Below are positions 1-9,292 of a stretch of 64,000 bases of DNA, piece after piece; the stretch's first letter is position 1; every line of letters starts with the position of its first letter. The translations under genes and the position numbers were made by a program. Source of the stretch: Providencia manganoxydans (GTDB taxonomy: Bacteria > Pseudomonadota > Gammaproteobacteria > Enterobacterales > Enterobacteriaceae); contig NZ_CP067099.1 of the NCBI RefSeq assembly GCF_016618195.1, positions 1,302,001-1,366,000 of the forward strand. Reading direction: 5' to 3'. The notes below the pieces were generated by a model. It was not told where the DNA came from. It was given only the letters and a program-made list of their open reading frames with translations, and did not search any database.

Positions 1-9
1 TTAAAAAGA

Positions 10-1260
10 TTACGCTTGTTTCGCAACGGCTATTGGCTGTTCCTGATGAGCATTCTCCAGTGCTTTTTCATCTTCGGCCTCATAACGCATCGCTTGTGGT
101 ACTGAAATTTTGATAGCGATGAAGACGGCTAGGAAACCGCCAACCAGTTTGCCCAGTAAAATTGGGATCACAAGATTTGGCTGGAAGTTTGCTGTGAATG
201 CTAAGTGGTCACCAATGGTTGCTTGAGCACAAACACCAAATGCCACACACAGTACTTTATCTCTTGCACGCATATCTTTAAATAAATGATAGGTTGCGAT
301 GATATTTGCCATTACCATGATAAAACCTAACGACCCGCTTTCGGTTAACTTTAAACGACGACTAAGCGAACGAACTAAAGGTTTGCAGTAGCGCTGGAAC
401 AAGTAGCAAATAGGGAAAGTCCCTGCCAACATGATGCCAATATAGCCAGCGATCTCGATGGCTCGGAATAACTCATTTTGATCGGCAAATAGCGGATCGA
501 AACCCCACACCCCAAACACTTTTGTGAATACGCCTGTAAAGTGTTCTACAATCGAGAATGCCAGTACTAGCTTGACGAAAGCATCCATGATCTTACCAAA
601 AATCAAAAAGCCGGTAACCATCATCATAGGGCGATACTTCAAGCCAGCGGCAAGCAAGAAGCAGAACACAAACAGCGGCATTAAGTACTGTAGCATGGTC
701 AGGAAATCAAGAGTCAAATGGTGTGCTGCTGGTGAATTAGTCGAGATAATATCTCTAACAGGGATATTATTGAAGGTGATCAATAATAACGATGCCAATA
801 CACCGAAAGGTATTGAAATCAGCCCTGCCATTGCGCCTAGTGCAAGGTATTTGTGATCTTTGCGGTTTAGCATAGTTAAACCAACAGGGATCAAATAGAC
901 AATAGTTGCTCCAGAGGTATAACCGATTAGCATCGCCGTGATCCACATATCGCGGTTAGTGGTCAATGCATCTGCTAGCTGGTATCCCCCCATGTCAACC
1001 GCAATAATGGATAATGCGGCAATGGAAACATCGGAGCCAACGGATGAGAATACTGGCCCAAGTATATAAGAGATAAGTTGAGAAAGCAGAGGTACAGCTG
1101 CCATTATCCCCGCTTGCGCTAAAAATACTGGGCCAATGGAGAAAATACCATTAACAAACTCTTTCCCTAAATCACTGGTAGGTCTAACAATTGAGGCGAC
1201 GGCGCCGACAACAGCGCCCACCATAATCAAATAAATAATGTAATTACCGAATTCAGCCAT
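10..1260 (-). CDS. EutH-family membrane permease
   Basis: A 416-residue polytopic membrane protein with about ten hydrophobic segments. The sequence resembles EutH, the ethanolamine permease of the eut operon: the conserved DMGGYQLAD stretch (residues 89-97) matches the EutH DMGG segment, and the length is usual for EutH (about 408). It is the distal gene of a two-gene minus-strand unit behind an FGGY kinase, and no EutBC ammonia-lyase or microcompartment genes are present. The substrate may therefore be another small alcohol or polyol; that is inference. The membership in the EutH family is confident, the substrate is not. Confidence 0.8.
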   Translation of the reverse strand: MAEFGNYIIYLIMVGAVVGAVASIVRPTSDLGKEFVNGIFSIGPVFLAQAGIMAAVPLLSQLISYILGPVFSSVGSDVSIAALSIIAVDMGGYQLADALTTNRDMWITAMLIGYTSGATIVYLIPVGLTMLNRKDHKYLALGAMAGLISIPFGVLASLLLITFNNIPVRDIISTNSPAAHHLTLDFLTMLQYLMPLFVFCFLLAAGLKYRPMMMVTGFLIFGKIMDAFVKLVLAFSIVEHFTGVFTKVFGVWGFDPLFADQNELFRAIEIAGYIGIMLAGTFPICYLFQRYCKPLVRSLSRRLKLTESGSLGFIMVMANIIATYHLFKDMRARDKVLCVAFGVCAQATIGDHLAFTANFQPNLVIPILLGKLVGGFLAVFIAIKISVPQAMRYEAEDEKALENAHQEQPIAVAKQA

Positions 1261-1285
1261 AGTAGGGTTTCCTTTTATTATTTTA

Positions 1286-2725
1286 TTAGTGTCTTAATTG
1301 GCGAGAACGGGCGATAATATCCCGATATTGCTCCATGACACCTTGCATGCAGGTGCCATCCGGTTGTGTCACGGTGGCATTACGTCTTACTGTCATCTCG
1401 TGTGAGATCCCCAACCCTTTACGGGCGAGCAGTGCGGCACCTAAAGCCGTAACTTCACGATTTGCTGGTGTTTCAATATTTTTTTGTAATAAATTAGCGA
1501 GAAATTGTTTGAAATATTGGTTGGACGATAACCCTCCATCAACTGAAATTGATTTTCCTAGTGGTGAAATTTTTTCCATTGCAAAAATGACTTCTGCGGA
1601 GCGTGCTGCAATGCCTTCTAATACGGATTGCATCATGTCTTTTTTATCGGTATCTAGGGATAGCCCAGCCCAAAGCCCTGCGGCGCTACGATCCCAATAG
1701 GGGCATCCTAATCCAGAAAGTGCGGGAACAAAGGCTAAACCGCGTTTGATGGCGGGTTCAGCTCTGAAATCGGCTAACTCATCAAATTGCTCAAATAAGC
1801 CAATTTTTTTAGCCCAGTTAATTGCAGAGGCTGCGTTGTAAACACCACCATCCAAGCCGAAAACGGGAGGTTCATCAGGGAATTTCCAACAAAGTGTTGG
1901 CAATAATCCGCTTTCATGAGTTTGAGGAATATCAGCCCCGGTTAGTGCTTGTAGAAAGGCACCAGTACCAAAGGTGATTTTTGCATCACCTTTATCACGA
2001 CAGCCATGTCCGAATGTTCCTGCGAATTGGTCGACAATAATTGCCGTAACAGGCGTTAAATGGCCATCAAGATTAATCGCGCCAAAATCGCCAATATTGT
2101 CACGTAATGGTGGTAAACAATGGATTGGCACGCCAAATATTTCACACAGTTGTTCATCCCACTGTAATGTGTGGATATTCAATAATGAGGTTCGTGAAGC
2201 TGAATTATAATCGGTAACATAGACACCACATAGCCGATCTAAAAAGAAGGCATCCATAGTGCCAATACGTAACTTGTTTTTATCTGCTAATGTTTTGGCT
2301 CCGACAACATTATTAATAATCCATCCCATTTTGCTGGCAGAAAAATAAGGATCCAGTGGTAGCCCTGATTTAGCCTGCACAATAGGCCCCAAGCCGGCAT
2401 CTTTAAGTTGCTGAATCGTTTTCTCTGTTCGCAAGTCTTGCCAAACAATGGCGTTATAGAGTGGGCGCTTGCTATCAGCATCCCAAGCAACAATGCTTTC
2501 ACCTTGATGGCAAATACCAATCGCATCAACTACATCACAGCTATATAAGCACTTTAATATATTTGCCAGTATCTCTTCAGGATCATGTTCCACCCAGCCA
2601 CTGTTCAGTGTGATCTGCTTATGAGGAATACTCATTGGGGAATGATAGTGGCCGCTTTCGTCGAAGACGACAACCCGGGTTCCCGTAGTTCCCTGATCGA
2701 TTGCAGCGTAACGTTGATTGAGCAT
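1286..2725 (-). CDS. FGGY-family carbohydrate kinase (GlpK-like)
   Basis: A 479-residue kinase of the FGGY family, which phosphorylates glycerol, xylulose and similar polyols or sugars with ATP. The N-terminal phosphate loop DQGTTGTR (residues 10-17) is typical of glycerol kinase. The C-terminal adenosine motif contains GGLSSNQYF followed by EVTALGAALLA. It lies 25 bases upstream of the EutH-type permease and is divergent from a GlpA/GlpB-like oxidoreductase pair, suggesting uptake, phosphorylation and oxidation of one substrate. It is not clearly GlpK itself, as the flanking genes differ from a glpFK operon. Confidence 0.85.
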   Translation of the reverse strand: MLNQRYAAIDQGTTGTRVVVFDESGHYHSPMSIPHKQITLNSGWVEHDPEEILANILKCLYSCDVVDAIGICHQGESIVAWDADSKRPLYNAIVWQDLRTEKTIQQLKDAGLGPIVQAKSGLPLDPYFSASKMGWIINNVVGAKTLADKNKLRIGTMDAFFLDRLCGVYVTDYNSASRTSLLNIHTLQWDEQLCEIFGVPIHCLPPLRDNIGDFGAINLDGHLTPVTAIIVDQFAGTFGHGCRDKGDAKITFGTGAFLQALTGADIPQTHESGLLPTLCWKFPDEPPVFGLDGGVYNAASAINWAKKIGLFEQFDELADFRAEPAIKRGLAFVPALSGLGCPYWDRSAAGLWAGLSLDTDKKDMMQSVLEGIAARSAEVIFAMEKISPLGKSISVDGGLSSNQYFKQFLANLLQKNIETPANREVTALGAALLARKGLGISHEMTVRRNATVTQPDGTCMQGVMEQYRDIIARSRQLRH

Positions 2726-2744
2726 CGCATCGTTTCCTCATCTC

Positions 2745-2860
2745 TATACTCGTCATACTTCAAGTTGCAACTTTGTTGAATACGCTCATTCGCATCAGTC
2801 ACGTTTCTAACGACTTATTCACTTGTCGCTTTGTTGAGTACGTTTACTCGAATGATAACC
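2745..2860. repeat. Intergenic palindromic repeat, copy 1 (partial)
   Basis: Begins with the family's left end TATACTCGTCATACTTCAAG and is followed by degenerate internal sequence; the right end (CTCGAAT...) is only partly kept. It lies in the 399-base divergent region between the FGGY kinase and the oxidoreductase gene. Confidence 0.7.
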
Positions 2861-2989
2861 CTCTTTTAGCAACGGTCTGTATGTCTTGAATTCTGTTGAG
2901 CCTAAATGTTGTAAATTGGTCTGTTTTTTTGCTTACTATCGTTCAATCGGAAATAAAATCCACAAAAAACTCACATTATGTTTCACTGA

Positions 2990-3005
2990 TGTGACAAATA
3001 TCACA
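2990..3005. promoter_or_regulatory. Predicted CRP (cAMP receptor protein) site
   Basis: TGTGACAAATATCACA is a perfect match to the TGTGA-N6-TCACA consensus. It is 120 bases upstream of the plus-strand oxidoreductase start and 265 bases upstream of the kinase start, so catabolite control of the divergent locus is likely (inference). Confidence 0.75.
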
Positions 3006-3124
3006 ATAAAGCAACAATGTGGAATGGTTTTGGGTTTTGTTTGATGTTTGTGTTGTTTTTTGAGTTGTTATTGTGGTTATTGTGTGGTTTTATGTGTGCA
3101 AGTGTTAAGTAAAGGATCTCAGCC

Positions 3125-4525
3125 ATGGATATTAATAATAAAAAAATTTGGGATGTCATTGTCATAGGCGGTGGTGTCATTGGCTGTGCGGTGACCCGTA
3201 AGTTTACATTGATGGGTGCTAAAACATTATTGCTTGAACGAGGCGGTGATATTTTGTCAGGTGCCAGTAAAGCGAATAGTGCGATATTACATACAGGTTT
3301 TGACGCCCCACCAGGGAGCCTTGAACTCGCTTGTATGCAAGAGGGATATCGGGAATTTAAACAAATTCAACATAAAATGAATTTACCTATATTGGAAACT
3401 GGCGCTCTAGTCGTTGCTTGGAATGATGAGCAACTTAGCAAACTGGAAGGCATAGTTGAACAAGCACACACCAACAATGTGATGGACGTGGCTTTGATTG
3501 ATAAAGAAGAGCTTTATCGACGTGAACCTAAATTAGCCGAAGGGGCGTTAGCGGCGGTGATTGTTCCGGGGGAAGCGGTGATAGACCCATGGAGCACACC
3601 ATTGGCTTATTTAACCCAAGCGGTAAAGCACGGAGCTGAGTATCAATTTCATTGTGAGGTAACTGCGGGCAGTTTGAATGGCGGTTTGTGGAAATTAACC
3701 ACATCAAAAGGTGAGTTTTCTGCCCGATTGGTGATCAATTGTGCCGGTATTAATGGTGATATTGTTGAATCGATATGTCATCCATCGCCATTCCAAATAA
3801 AACCACGTAAAGGGCAATTCTTAGTTTATGACAAAGCCGCTGCGGCGGATATTAATGCCATTATCTTACCTGTGCCAACCGCGATAACCAAAGGCGTTTT
3901 GCTGTGCAAAACCATTTTTGGCAATTTATTACTAGGCCCTACCGCAGAAGAGCAGCAAGATCGTTGGAAAGCGGAAGTTAAACAGGAAGTGCTTGAAGAT
4001 TTGATTTCTCAGGGAGCAAATATGTTGCCATCACTTCATAATTATAGTGTGACGGCAACCTATGCGGGTTTACGGCCTGCTACGCAAGAAAAACATTATC
4101 AAATCGCTGATTATCCTGATAAACAGTGGATATGTGCTGGTGGGATCCGTTCAACAGGGCTGACTTCAGCACTGGGGGTAGCAAGCCATCTCGCCTCACT
4201 GTATCAGCAAAATTTCGAACCGCTATTTGAATTGTCTCCACCCACTGAGCTCATTTGGCCGCAAATGCCAGTATTGTCTGATTATCATCAACGTGATTAT
4301 CAATGCAAAAATAATGGTGGCATTGTATGCCATTGTGAACTCGTGACTCAACGAGAAATAGAAGCAACGTTTGATTCCGATATACCACCTGAATGTCTTG
4401 GTGCGCTTAGACGCAGAACCCGAGTCATGATGGGGCGTTGTAATGGTTTCTATTGCAGTAGTCAAGTGGCTGAAATTATTAATGGTCGTTTTGACAACAG
4501 CTTAGCCGTGGAGGCGGTAAAATGA
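3125..4525 (+). CDS. GlpA-like FAD-dependent oxidoreductase with C-terminal [2Fe-2S] (BFD-like) domain
   Basis: A 466-residue flavoprotein. The N-terminal dinucleotide-binding motif GGGVIG lies at residues 15-20, followed by a DAO/GlpA-type fold. The C-terminal cysteine pattern C402-x-C404...C439-x4-C444 is that of BFD-like [2Fe-2S] domains found in anaerobic glycerol-3-phosphate dehydrogenase GlpA. It probably oxidises the phosphorylated product of the divergent kinase and passes electrons on through the iron-sulfur centre (inference). AAAGGA ahead of the ATG supports the start. The stop overlaps the next gene by 4 bases (ATGA), indicating translational coupling. Confidence 0.85.
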   Translation: MDINNKKIWDVIVIGGGVIGCAVTRKFTLMGAKTLLLERGGDILSGASKANSAILHTGFDAPPGSLELACMQEGYREFKQIQHKMNLPILETGALVVAWNDEQLSKLEGIVEQAHTNNVMDVALIDKEELYRREPKLAEGALAAVIVPGEAVIDPWSTPLAYLTQAVKHGAEYQFHCEVTAGSLNGGLWKLTTSKGEFSARLVINCAGINGDIVESICHPSPFQIKPRKGQFLVYDKAAAADINAIILPVPTAITKGVLLCKTIFGNLLLGPTAEEQQDRWKAEVKQEVLEDLISQGANMLPSLHNYSVTATYAGLRPATQEKHYQIADYPDKQWICAGGIRSTGLTSALGVASHLASLYQQNFEPLFELSPPTELIWPQMPVLSDYHQRDYQCKNNGGIVCHCELVTQREIEATFDSDIPPECLGALRRRTRVMMGRCNGFYCSSQVAEIINGRFDNSLAVEAVK

Positions 4526-5751
4526 ATTTAAATTATGATGTCATTATTATCGGTTCCGGTCCTGCTGGCGTAGGTGCGGCGCTGTCATTGCGTCGTCGTG
4601 GGATCCACAATATTGCGATTTTAGAGCGTGAAGCCCACGCTGGCGGTGTTCCTCGTCACTGTCAACATCCTACTTTTGGCTTATTAGCGTTTAAACGACC
4701 CATGAAAGGTAACCAATTTGCTGAAAAAATTGTCAGCAACCTTGGTGATACGGCTATTTTTACCCGTAGCACGGTGATAGATATACTACCGCAAGGCGTG
4801 CTAAAGGTTTCAACGCCTGATGGTATTGTTGAAATGCGGGCGAAACGTATTTTAATTGCCACTGGTGTTCGTGAAACACCGCGCCATCCTCGATTAGTAT
4901 CAGGGCTGCGCCCTCAAGGTGTATTAACTGCGGGGGCATTACAGCAATTTGTGTATCTCAAAGGGAAAAAGCCTTGCTTAAACCCAGTTATCGTGGGAAG
5001 TGAATTAGTCAGTTTTTCTGCCTTGTGGACGTTAAAGAATGCAGGGGTTAAAGCTCAGGCAATGATAGAAAGCGGTGAGCGAATATTAGCGTTTAAAGCT
5101 GCAACCTTATTTGCTAAAGCAATGGGCACACCTTTGTATCTTAATAGCAAGATCATTGAGATTGGTGGCTTAGAGCGTGTGGAATATGTGGTTATTGAGA
5201 CCGCAGGTAAAACACAGAAAATAACCTGTGATGCTGTTATTTTTACTGGCAGTTTTGTCGGCGAAAATACCCTGATCCGTAAAAGTCACCTTGATTTTGA
5301 TGCGAGTACAGGAAAACCAGTCACCGATCAATTTAGTCGTTGCTCTGACCCGAGTTACTATGCTGCGGGGAATATGCTGCATCCTGCCGATATGGGGGAT
5401 CAGTGCTATCAAGAGGGCATATTAACGGGACAATATATTGCAGAAGATTTACTTGAAAACCATCATCAAGAGGTCGTTAGACATACACCACGGATCCCAG
5501 TGAAATTTGCTGAACCAATTCGATTTAGCGTACCTGCATGTATTGATTATACGAGCCAGAAAATTGAACTAGTTGATTTTAATATTAAAGTGAATTCAGC
5601 ATTCACGGGAACTATTCAAGTGGTTGCGGGTAATACAGTTCTTTATAAGAAAAAAATTCGTTGCTTACCGACTCGTCGTATCCTATTGAAAGGTATTGAT
5701 TTAACAAAAATTAAGCCTGATGCTACGGAAATTTGCATCAGTGTTGTATAG
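4522..5751 (+). CDS. NAD(P)/FAD-dependent oxidoreductase, second subunit
   Basis: A 409-residue pyridine-nucleotide-disulfide-type flavoprotein. The Rossmann motif GSGPAG is at residues 11-16, a second nucleotide-binding region lies mid-protein (NPVIVGSELVS), and a FAD-closing segment follows (CSDPSYYAAGNML). The last 75 residues form an extra beta-rich tail. The start overlaps the stop of the GlpA-like gene, and GGAGG precedes it. In other bacteria such pairs act together as an anaerobic glycerol-3-phosphate dehydrogenase-like complex; the usual separate DUF1667 subunit is not seen here. Exact reaction unknown. Confidence 0.8.
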   Translation: MNLNYDVIIIGSGPAGVGAALSLRRRGIHNIAILEREAHAGGVPRHCQHPTFGLLAFKRPMKGNQFAEKIVSNLGDTAIFTRSTVIDILPQGVLKVSTPDGIVEMRAKRILIATGVRETPRHPRLVSGLRPQGVLTAGALQQFVYLKGKKPCLNPVIVGSELVSFSALWTLKNAGVKAQAMIESGERILAFKAATLFAKAMGTPLYLNSKIIEIGGLERVEYVVIETAGKTQKITCDAVIFTGSFVGENTLIRKSHLDFDASTGKPVTDQFSRCSDPSYYAAGNMLHPADMGDQCYQEGILTGQYIAEDLLENHHQEVVRHTPRIPVKFAEPIRFSVPACIDYTSQKIELVDFNIKVNSAFTGTIQVVAGNTVLYKKKIRCLPTRRILLKGIDLTKIKPDATEICISVV

Positions 5752-5787
5752 TGCTGTAAATGTTAAATAATTGAGAAGGGTAAAACT

Positions 5788-6564
5788 ATGTCTGAGGGGC
5801 GTTCTTCTAAGGTACGGCACCAAACTATTATCGAGTTGCTTTCGACTCAAGGGCAGGTGTATGTACAGGATCTTGCTAAGCAATTTGATGTTGCGCAAGA
5901 GACTATCCGGCGAGACCTCAGTAAGTTGGAATCTCAAAAATTATTGAAAAAAGTCCATGGTGGTGCAGTTAATATTCAATCAAAATTTGAGCGTAATTTT
6001 TCTGAACGAGCCCAAGCTGCTGTGGATGAGAAAAAGGCGATAGCCGTGAAAGCGGCATCGTTGATCAAGCCAGGTGACACGTTATTTATCGATTTTGGCA
6101 CCACAACATTTGAATTTAGCCAGAGGGTTAAATTGATTGATAATATAACAGTCATTACGAATTCGCCGTTATTAGCAAATACATTACAAGAGAACCCAAC
6201 AATAGAAACCATTTTAATTGGTGGGCAATTTAATGCCGCTCTTAATGCTTGCTTAGGTGGGATCGCATTAAAAAATATTACTGAATTTTTTGCTGACTAT
6301 GCTGTGATTGGGGCTGGTGCAATACATCATTTACATGGCGTGATGGATCAACATGTTGATGAAGCTGCCATTGCACAGAAAATGATGGAAAATAGCGACA
6401 AATTAATGGTATTGGCCGATTCGACTAAAACAAATAAGCATGCGATTAATGTTGTGACAGGGTGGGAAAATATTGATTATTTAATAACAACCTGTAAAGA
6501 ATTTAAATTAACCGATAATAAAAAACGTTCTAAAACAAAGATTATTGTGGCAGAACTCACATAA
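5788..6564 (+). CDS. DeoR/GlpR-family transcriptional repressor
   Basis: A 258-residue DeoR-family regulator. The N-terminal winged helix-turn-helix (about residues 8-60) contains VAQETIRRDLSKLE, followed by the family's HGGA signature. The C-terminal sensor domain shows the conserved DFGTTT and DSTK segments that bind phosphorylated sugars. It starts 36 bases after the second oxidoreductase and AGAAGGG precedes the ATG, so it is in the same operon and most likely controls the divergent catabolic genes (inference). Confidence 0.88.
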   Translation: MSEGRSSKVRHQTIIELLSTQGQVYVQDLAKQFDVAQETIRRDLSKLESQKLLKKVHGGAVNIQSKFERNFSERAQAAVDEKKAIAVKAASLIKPGDTLFIDFGTTTFEFSQRVKLIDNITVITNSPLLANTLQENPTIETILIGGQFNAALNACLGGIALKNITEFFADYAVIGAGAIHHLHGVMDQHVDEAAIAQKMMENSDKLMVLADSTKTNKHAINVVTGWENIDYLITTCKEFKLTDNKKRSKTKIIVAELT

Positions 6565-6670
6565 TAATTTGTACTAAAAAAATAATAAAAATCTTATTAA
6601 AGAATAATATTTTTTTATTCTTTATGGATTTTTTATCCAAAATTTAATTAACCAACACCAGGGGTTAACT

Positions 6671-7015
6671 ATGAAACTGTACTTTATTGCGTGTCCTTAC
6701 TCAGATCCAGACAGTAGTGTGGTTGAAATGCGTTTTCAAGAATGTACTAAAGTCGCTGCTGAACTGGCACTAAAAGGTATTGCAACTTATAGCCAAATTA
6801 CGATGACGCATCCAATTAACAAGTATTTACTACAGCAAGGGAAAAAAGTTACTTGGTCAGAGATTGATATGGCCTTTCTTTCCCGTTGTGATGGCTTAAT
6901 CGTCTTAACACTTGATGGTTGGGATAGAAGCAGTGGAGTTGCCGCAGAGATAGATTATTTTAAACAAAAAGGCATGCCAGTTTGGACTTATGAGGAGTTT
7001 TTACAACACTTTTAA
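6671..7015 (+). CDS. DUF1937-family protein (nucleoside deoxyribosyltransferase-like fold)
   Basis: A 114-residue protein that begins MKLYFIACPYSDPD and contains HPI and DGLIVLTLDGWDRSSG segments, the pattern of DUF1937 and related nucleoside 2-deoxyribosyltransferase-like proteins. AGGGGT precedes the ATG. It follows the DeoR gene by 106 AT-rich bases and may have its own promoter. A role in nucleotide or small-molecule processing is suggested by the fold only. Confidence 0.7.
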   Translation: MKLYFIACPYSDPDSSVVEMRFQECTKVAAELALKGIATYSQITMTHPINKYLLQQGKKVTWSEIDMAFLSRCDGLIVLTLDGWDRSSGVAAEIDYFKQKGMPVWTYEEFLQHF

Positions 7016-7076
7016 CGCAATAACAGGTGTTATCAGTATTAATAAGTTATAAATCGCCAAGAGATTTTTAATTAAA

Positions 7077-7140
7077 ATAAATTAGGAAACCAACTCATTG
7101 ATTTTCGGATGATAACACGGAGTGGGAAAAACATTGCTTG
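7077..7140. repeat. Second repeat family, copy A
   Basis: About 64 bases closely similar to 20446-20510; the shared core is ATTGATTTTCGG then TGATAACACGGAG then GGGAAAAAC. It is noncoding and lies between the DUF1937 gene and ybaL. Confidence 0.65.
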
Positions 7141-7153
7141 GTCAACAATTTTA

Positions 7154-7181
7154 AATAAGGGAAGCTAAAGCTTCCCTTATT
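7154..7181. terminator. Hairpin terminator after ybaL
   Basis: Perfect inverted repeat AATAAGGGAAGC / GCTTCCCTTATT around a short loop, 10 bases beyond the ybaL stop. It may stop transcription from both sides. Confidence 0.7.
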
Positions 7182-7191
7182 CGTATTATCA

Positions 7192-8934
7192 TTAATGAGA
7201 GGGTTTTAGGTACTGAGCAAGATCTTTTGCTTCAGCCTCTTTTGATGTTGGTTCATCATCAATAGAGCAACCATATTCAGTCACATCATTACACATAAAA
7301 GTTGCCATCGCTTTGGCAATTTCGTGTTCACCTATAATGATATGATCAGCGCCACGCTCTTTAATAAAGCTGACTTCATCATCATAGTGGGCACGCACAA
7401 TCACAGAAATATCAGGATTGAGTTCTTTAGCGTGGGTGACAATTTCACCTGCCTCATAACCATTCGGGATCGTCAATAAGAGCGTTTTAGCACATTCAAT
7501 ACGTGCAAGACTGATAATATCTTTATTTGCACCATTGCCTAAAATAGCGCTAAAACCATTTTCTGCCAGCTCTTCAAACTTCGCTCGCGTATCTTCAACC
7601 ACGACCAATGGAATATTACGGCGGCGCAGTTTATCCGCTAGCATTCCACCAACACGACCATAGCCAACGATAATTGCATGACCACAAATATCGACAGGGA
7701 TTTGTGTCTCTTCTTCTAGTGTTTCTTCGAGTAGTTGCTCTTCGATAGTTTCGGTTTTTTCTAAGTACTTATCCAGTAAGCTAAATAATACCGGATTTAG
7801 CATAATCGAGACAATCGCACCAGCGAGCACAAGGTTTTGTGCCTCTTTATCCATGACACCGAGTGCCATGCCCATACCTGCTAAGATAAAGGCAAACTCA
7901 CCGATCTGTGCAAGGCTGACGGATATAGTGAGTGCTGTTCGCCGCGAATGGCCAAACATACGGACTAATAATAATGCAGCCGCTGACTTACCAATAATAA
8001 TAATTGCGAGAACTGCGATCACACCTAATGGATGCTCAAGCAATACCACAGGGTCGAACAGCATACCAACAGAAACAAAGAACAGAACTGCAAATGCATC
8101 TCTCAATGGTAACGTATCTTGTGCCGCACGATGGCTCAGCTCAGACTCATTGAGTACCATACCGGCAAAGAAAGCGCCTAGGGCAAAAGAGGCATCAAAT
8201 AGGGCAACAGCTGCATAGGCGATCCCCAGTGCTAAAGCAAGCACCGCAAGAGTAAATAGTTCACGAGAACCAGTTGAAGCCGTACGTGATAAAATCCATG
8301 GAATAACACGACGACCAATCACTATCATAATGATAATAAAGGCAACAACTTTACCAATAGTCCAAGCAAGACCTAACAGTAATTCACTAAAGCTTGCTTG
8401 TTCAGAATTCATAATAGCAGCAGCAGCTGGTAATAGAACTAACGTCAGTACCATGGCTAAGTCTTCAACGATCAACCAACCGATAGCTATTTGCCCGCGC
8501 TGACTTTCAATAAGCTGCCGTTCTTCTAAGGCACGCAGTAATACAACGGTACTGGCGGTGGATAAACACAGACCAAAAACAATCCCTGAGAACGTTCCCC
8601 AACCAAATAGCGTAGAAAGGCCTAAACCTAAAAGTGTAGCAACGGCAATTTGTGCAATAGCCCCTGGAATCGCTATGGCTTTAACCGCTAACAAATCCTT
8701 TAACGAAAAGTGTAAACCAACACCAAACATTAGCAATATAACGCCAATTTCAGCTAATTCAGGAGCGAGAGTCGTATCGGCAACAAAACCCGGTGTAAAA
8801 GGACCGGCTAAAACACCAGCTGCAAGGTAGCCCACGAGAGGGGATATTTTTAATCGCTGAGCGATCATACCTAACAAATATGCAAGGGCGAGACCACCAA
8901 CAATGGTTGTGATTAAGGGCGTAGAATGCTCCAT
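7192..8934 (-). CDS. ybaL: Kef/CPA2-type cation:proton antiporter YbaL
   Basis: A 580-residue inner-membrane protein with about 12-13 membrane segments (roughly residues 1-390) and a C-terminal cytosolic RCK/TrkA-N domain (about 410-540) with the nucleotide-binding motif VGYGRVGG. This is the architecture of the KefB/KefC monovalent cation:proton antiporters. Gene order next to fsr and ushA equals that of E. coli ybaL (558 residues). The C-terminal tail is acidic. The family role is K+ efflux linked to redox or stress state; no specific activity can be read from sequence. Confidence 0.92.
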   Translation of the reverse strand: MEHSTPLITTIVGGLALAYLLGMIAQRLKISPLVGYLAAGVLAGPFTPGFVADTTLAPELAEIGVILLMFGVGLHFSLKDLLAVKAIAIPGAIAQIAVATLLGLGLSTLFGWGTFSGIVFGLCLSTASTVVLLRALEERQLIESQRGQIAIGWLIVEDLAMVLTLVLLPAAAAIMNSEQASFSELLLGLAWTIGKVVAFIIIMIVIGRRVIPWILSRTASTGSRELFTLAVLALALGIAYAAVALFDASFALGAFFAGMVLNESELSHRAAQDTLPLRDAFAVLFFVSVGMLFDPVVLLEHPLGVIAVLAIIIIGKSAAALLLVRMFGHSRRTALTISVSLAQIGEFAFILAGMGMALGVMDKEAQNLVLAGAIVSIMLNPVLFSLLDKYLEKTETIEEQLLEETLEEETQIPVDICGHAIIVGYGRVGGMLADKLRRRNIPLVVVEDTRAKFEELAENGFSAILGNGANKDIISLARIECAKTLLLTIPNGYEAGEIVTHAKELNPDISVIVRAHYDDEVSFIKERGADHIIIGEHEIAKAMATFMCNDVTEYGCSIDDEPTSKEAEAKDLAQYLKPSH

Positions 8935-9292
8935 TTAGTCTCCTCTAAAATTCCCATCATACTTCGAACCGTAGCGTTGTTGGTTTCGTTCATCCGCCCC
9001 AGTTACATATTTAGCTATGCAATTTAGGAATTAAGTCACTTTTCGACAGGCTACAATTCTAATTACTTTGGGATATTAATTTATATTGTGAATAGCAGAA
9101 TTGCTATTTTAGCGTTATTTGAGAAAAATTTCCTTAAAAAATTTCAATGTTTTTCAAATAAAAGTGCTTTTTTAGTGCTAAATCGTTACAAAGATGTCAT
9201 TTATGTGATTTTTTGTTGAGTTTTAAGTGGGATATAGATAGATGTGCCCATACTTATTTTTTGATAACTATGGGCAAAATAAAGAAAAATAA
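8935..9292. other. Gene-free interval with a degenerate palindromic repeat
   Basis: 358 bases between ybaL and fsr. About 8953-9077 resembles the intergenic repeat family (CATCATACTTCGAACC at the left, TTCTAATTACTTTGGGATA at the right) but is heavily mutated. The rest is AT-rich with no ORF. Confidence 0.4.
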
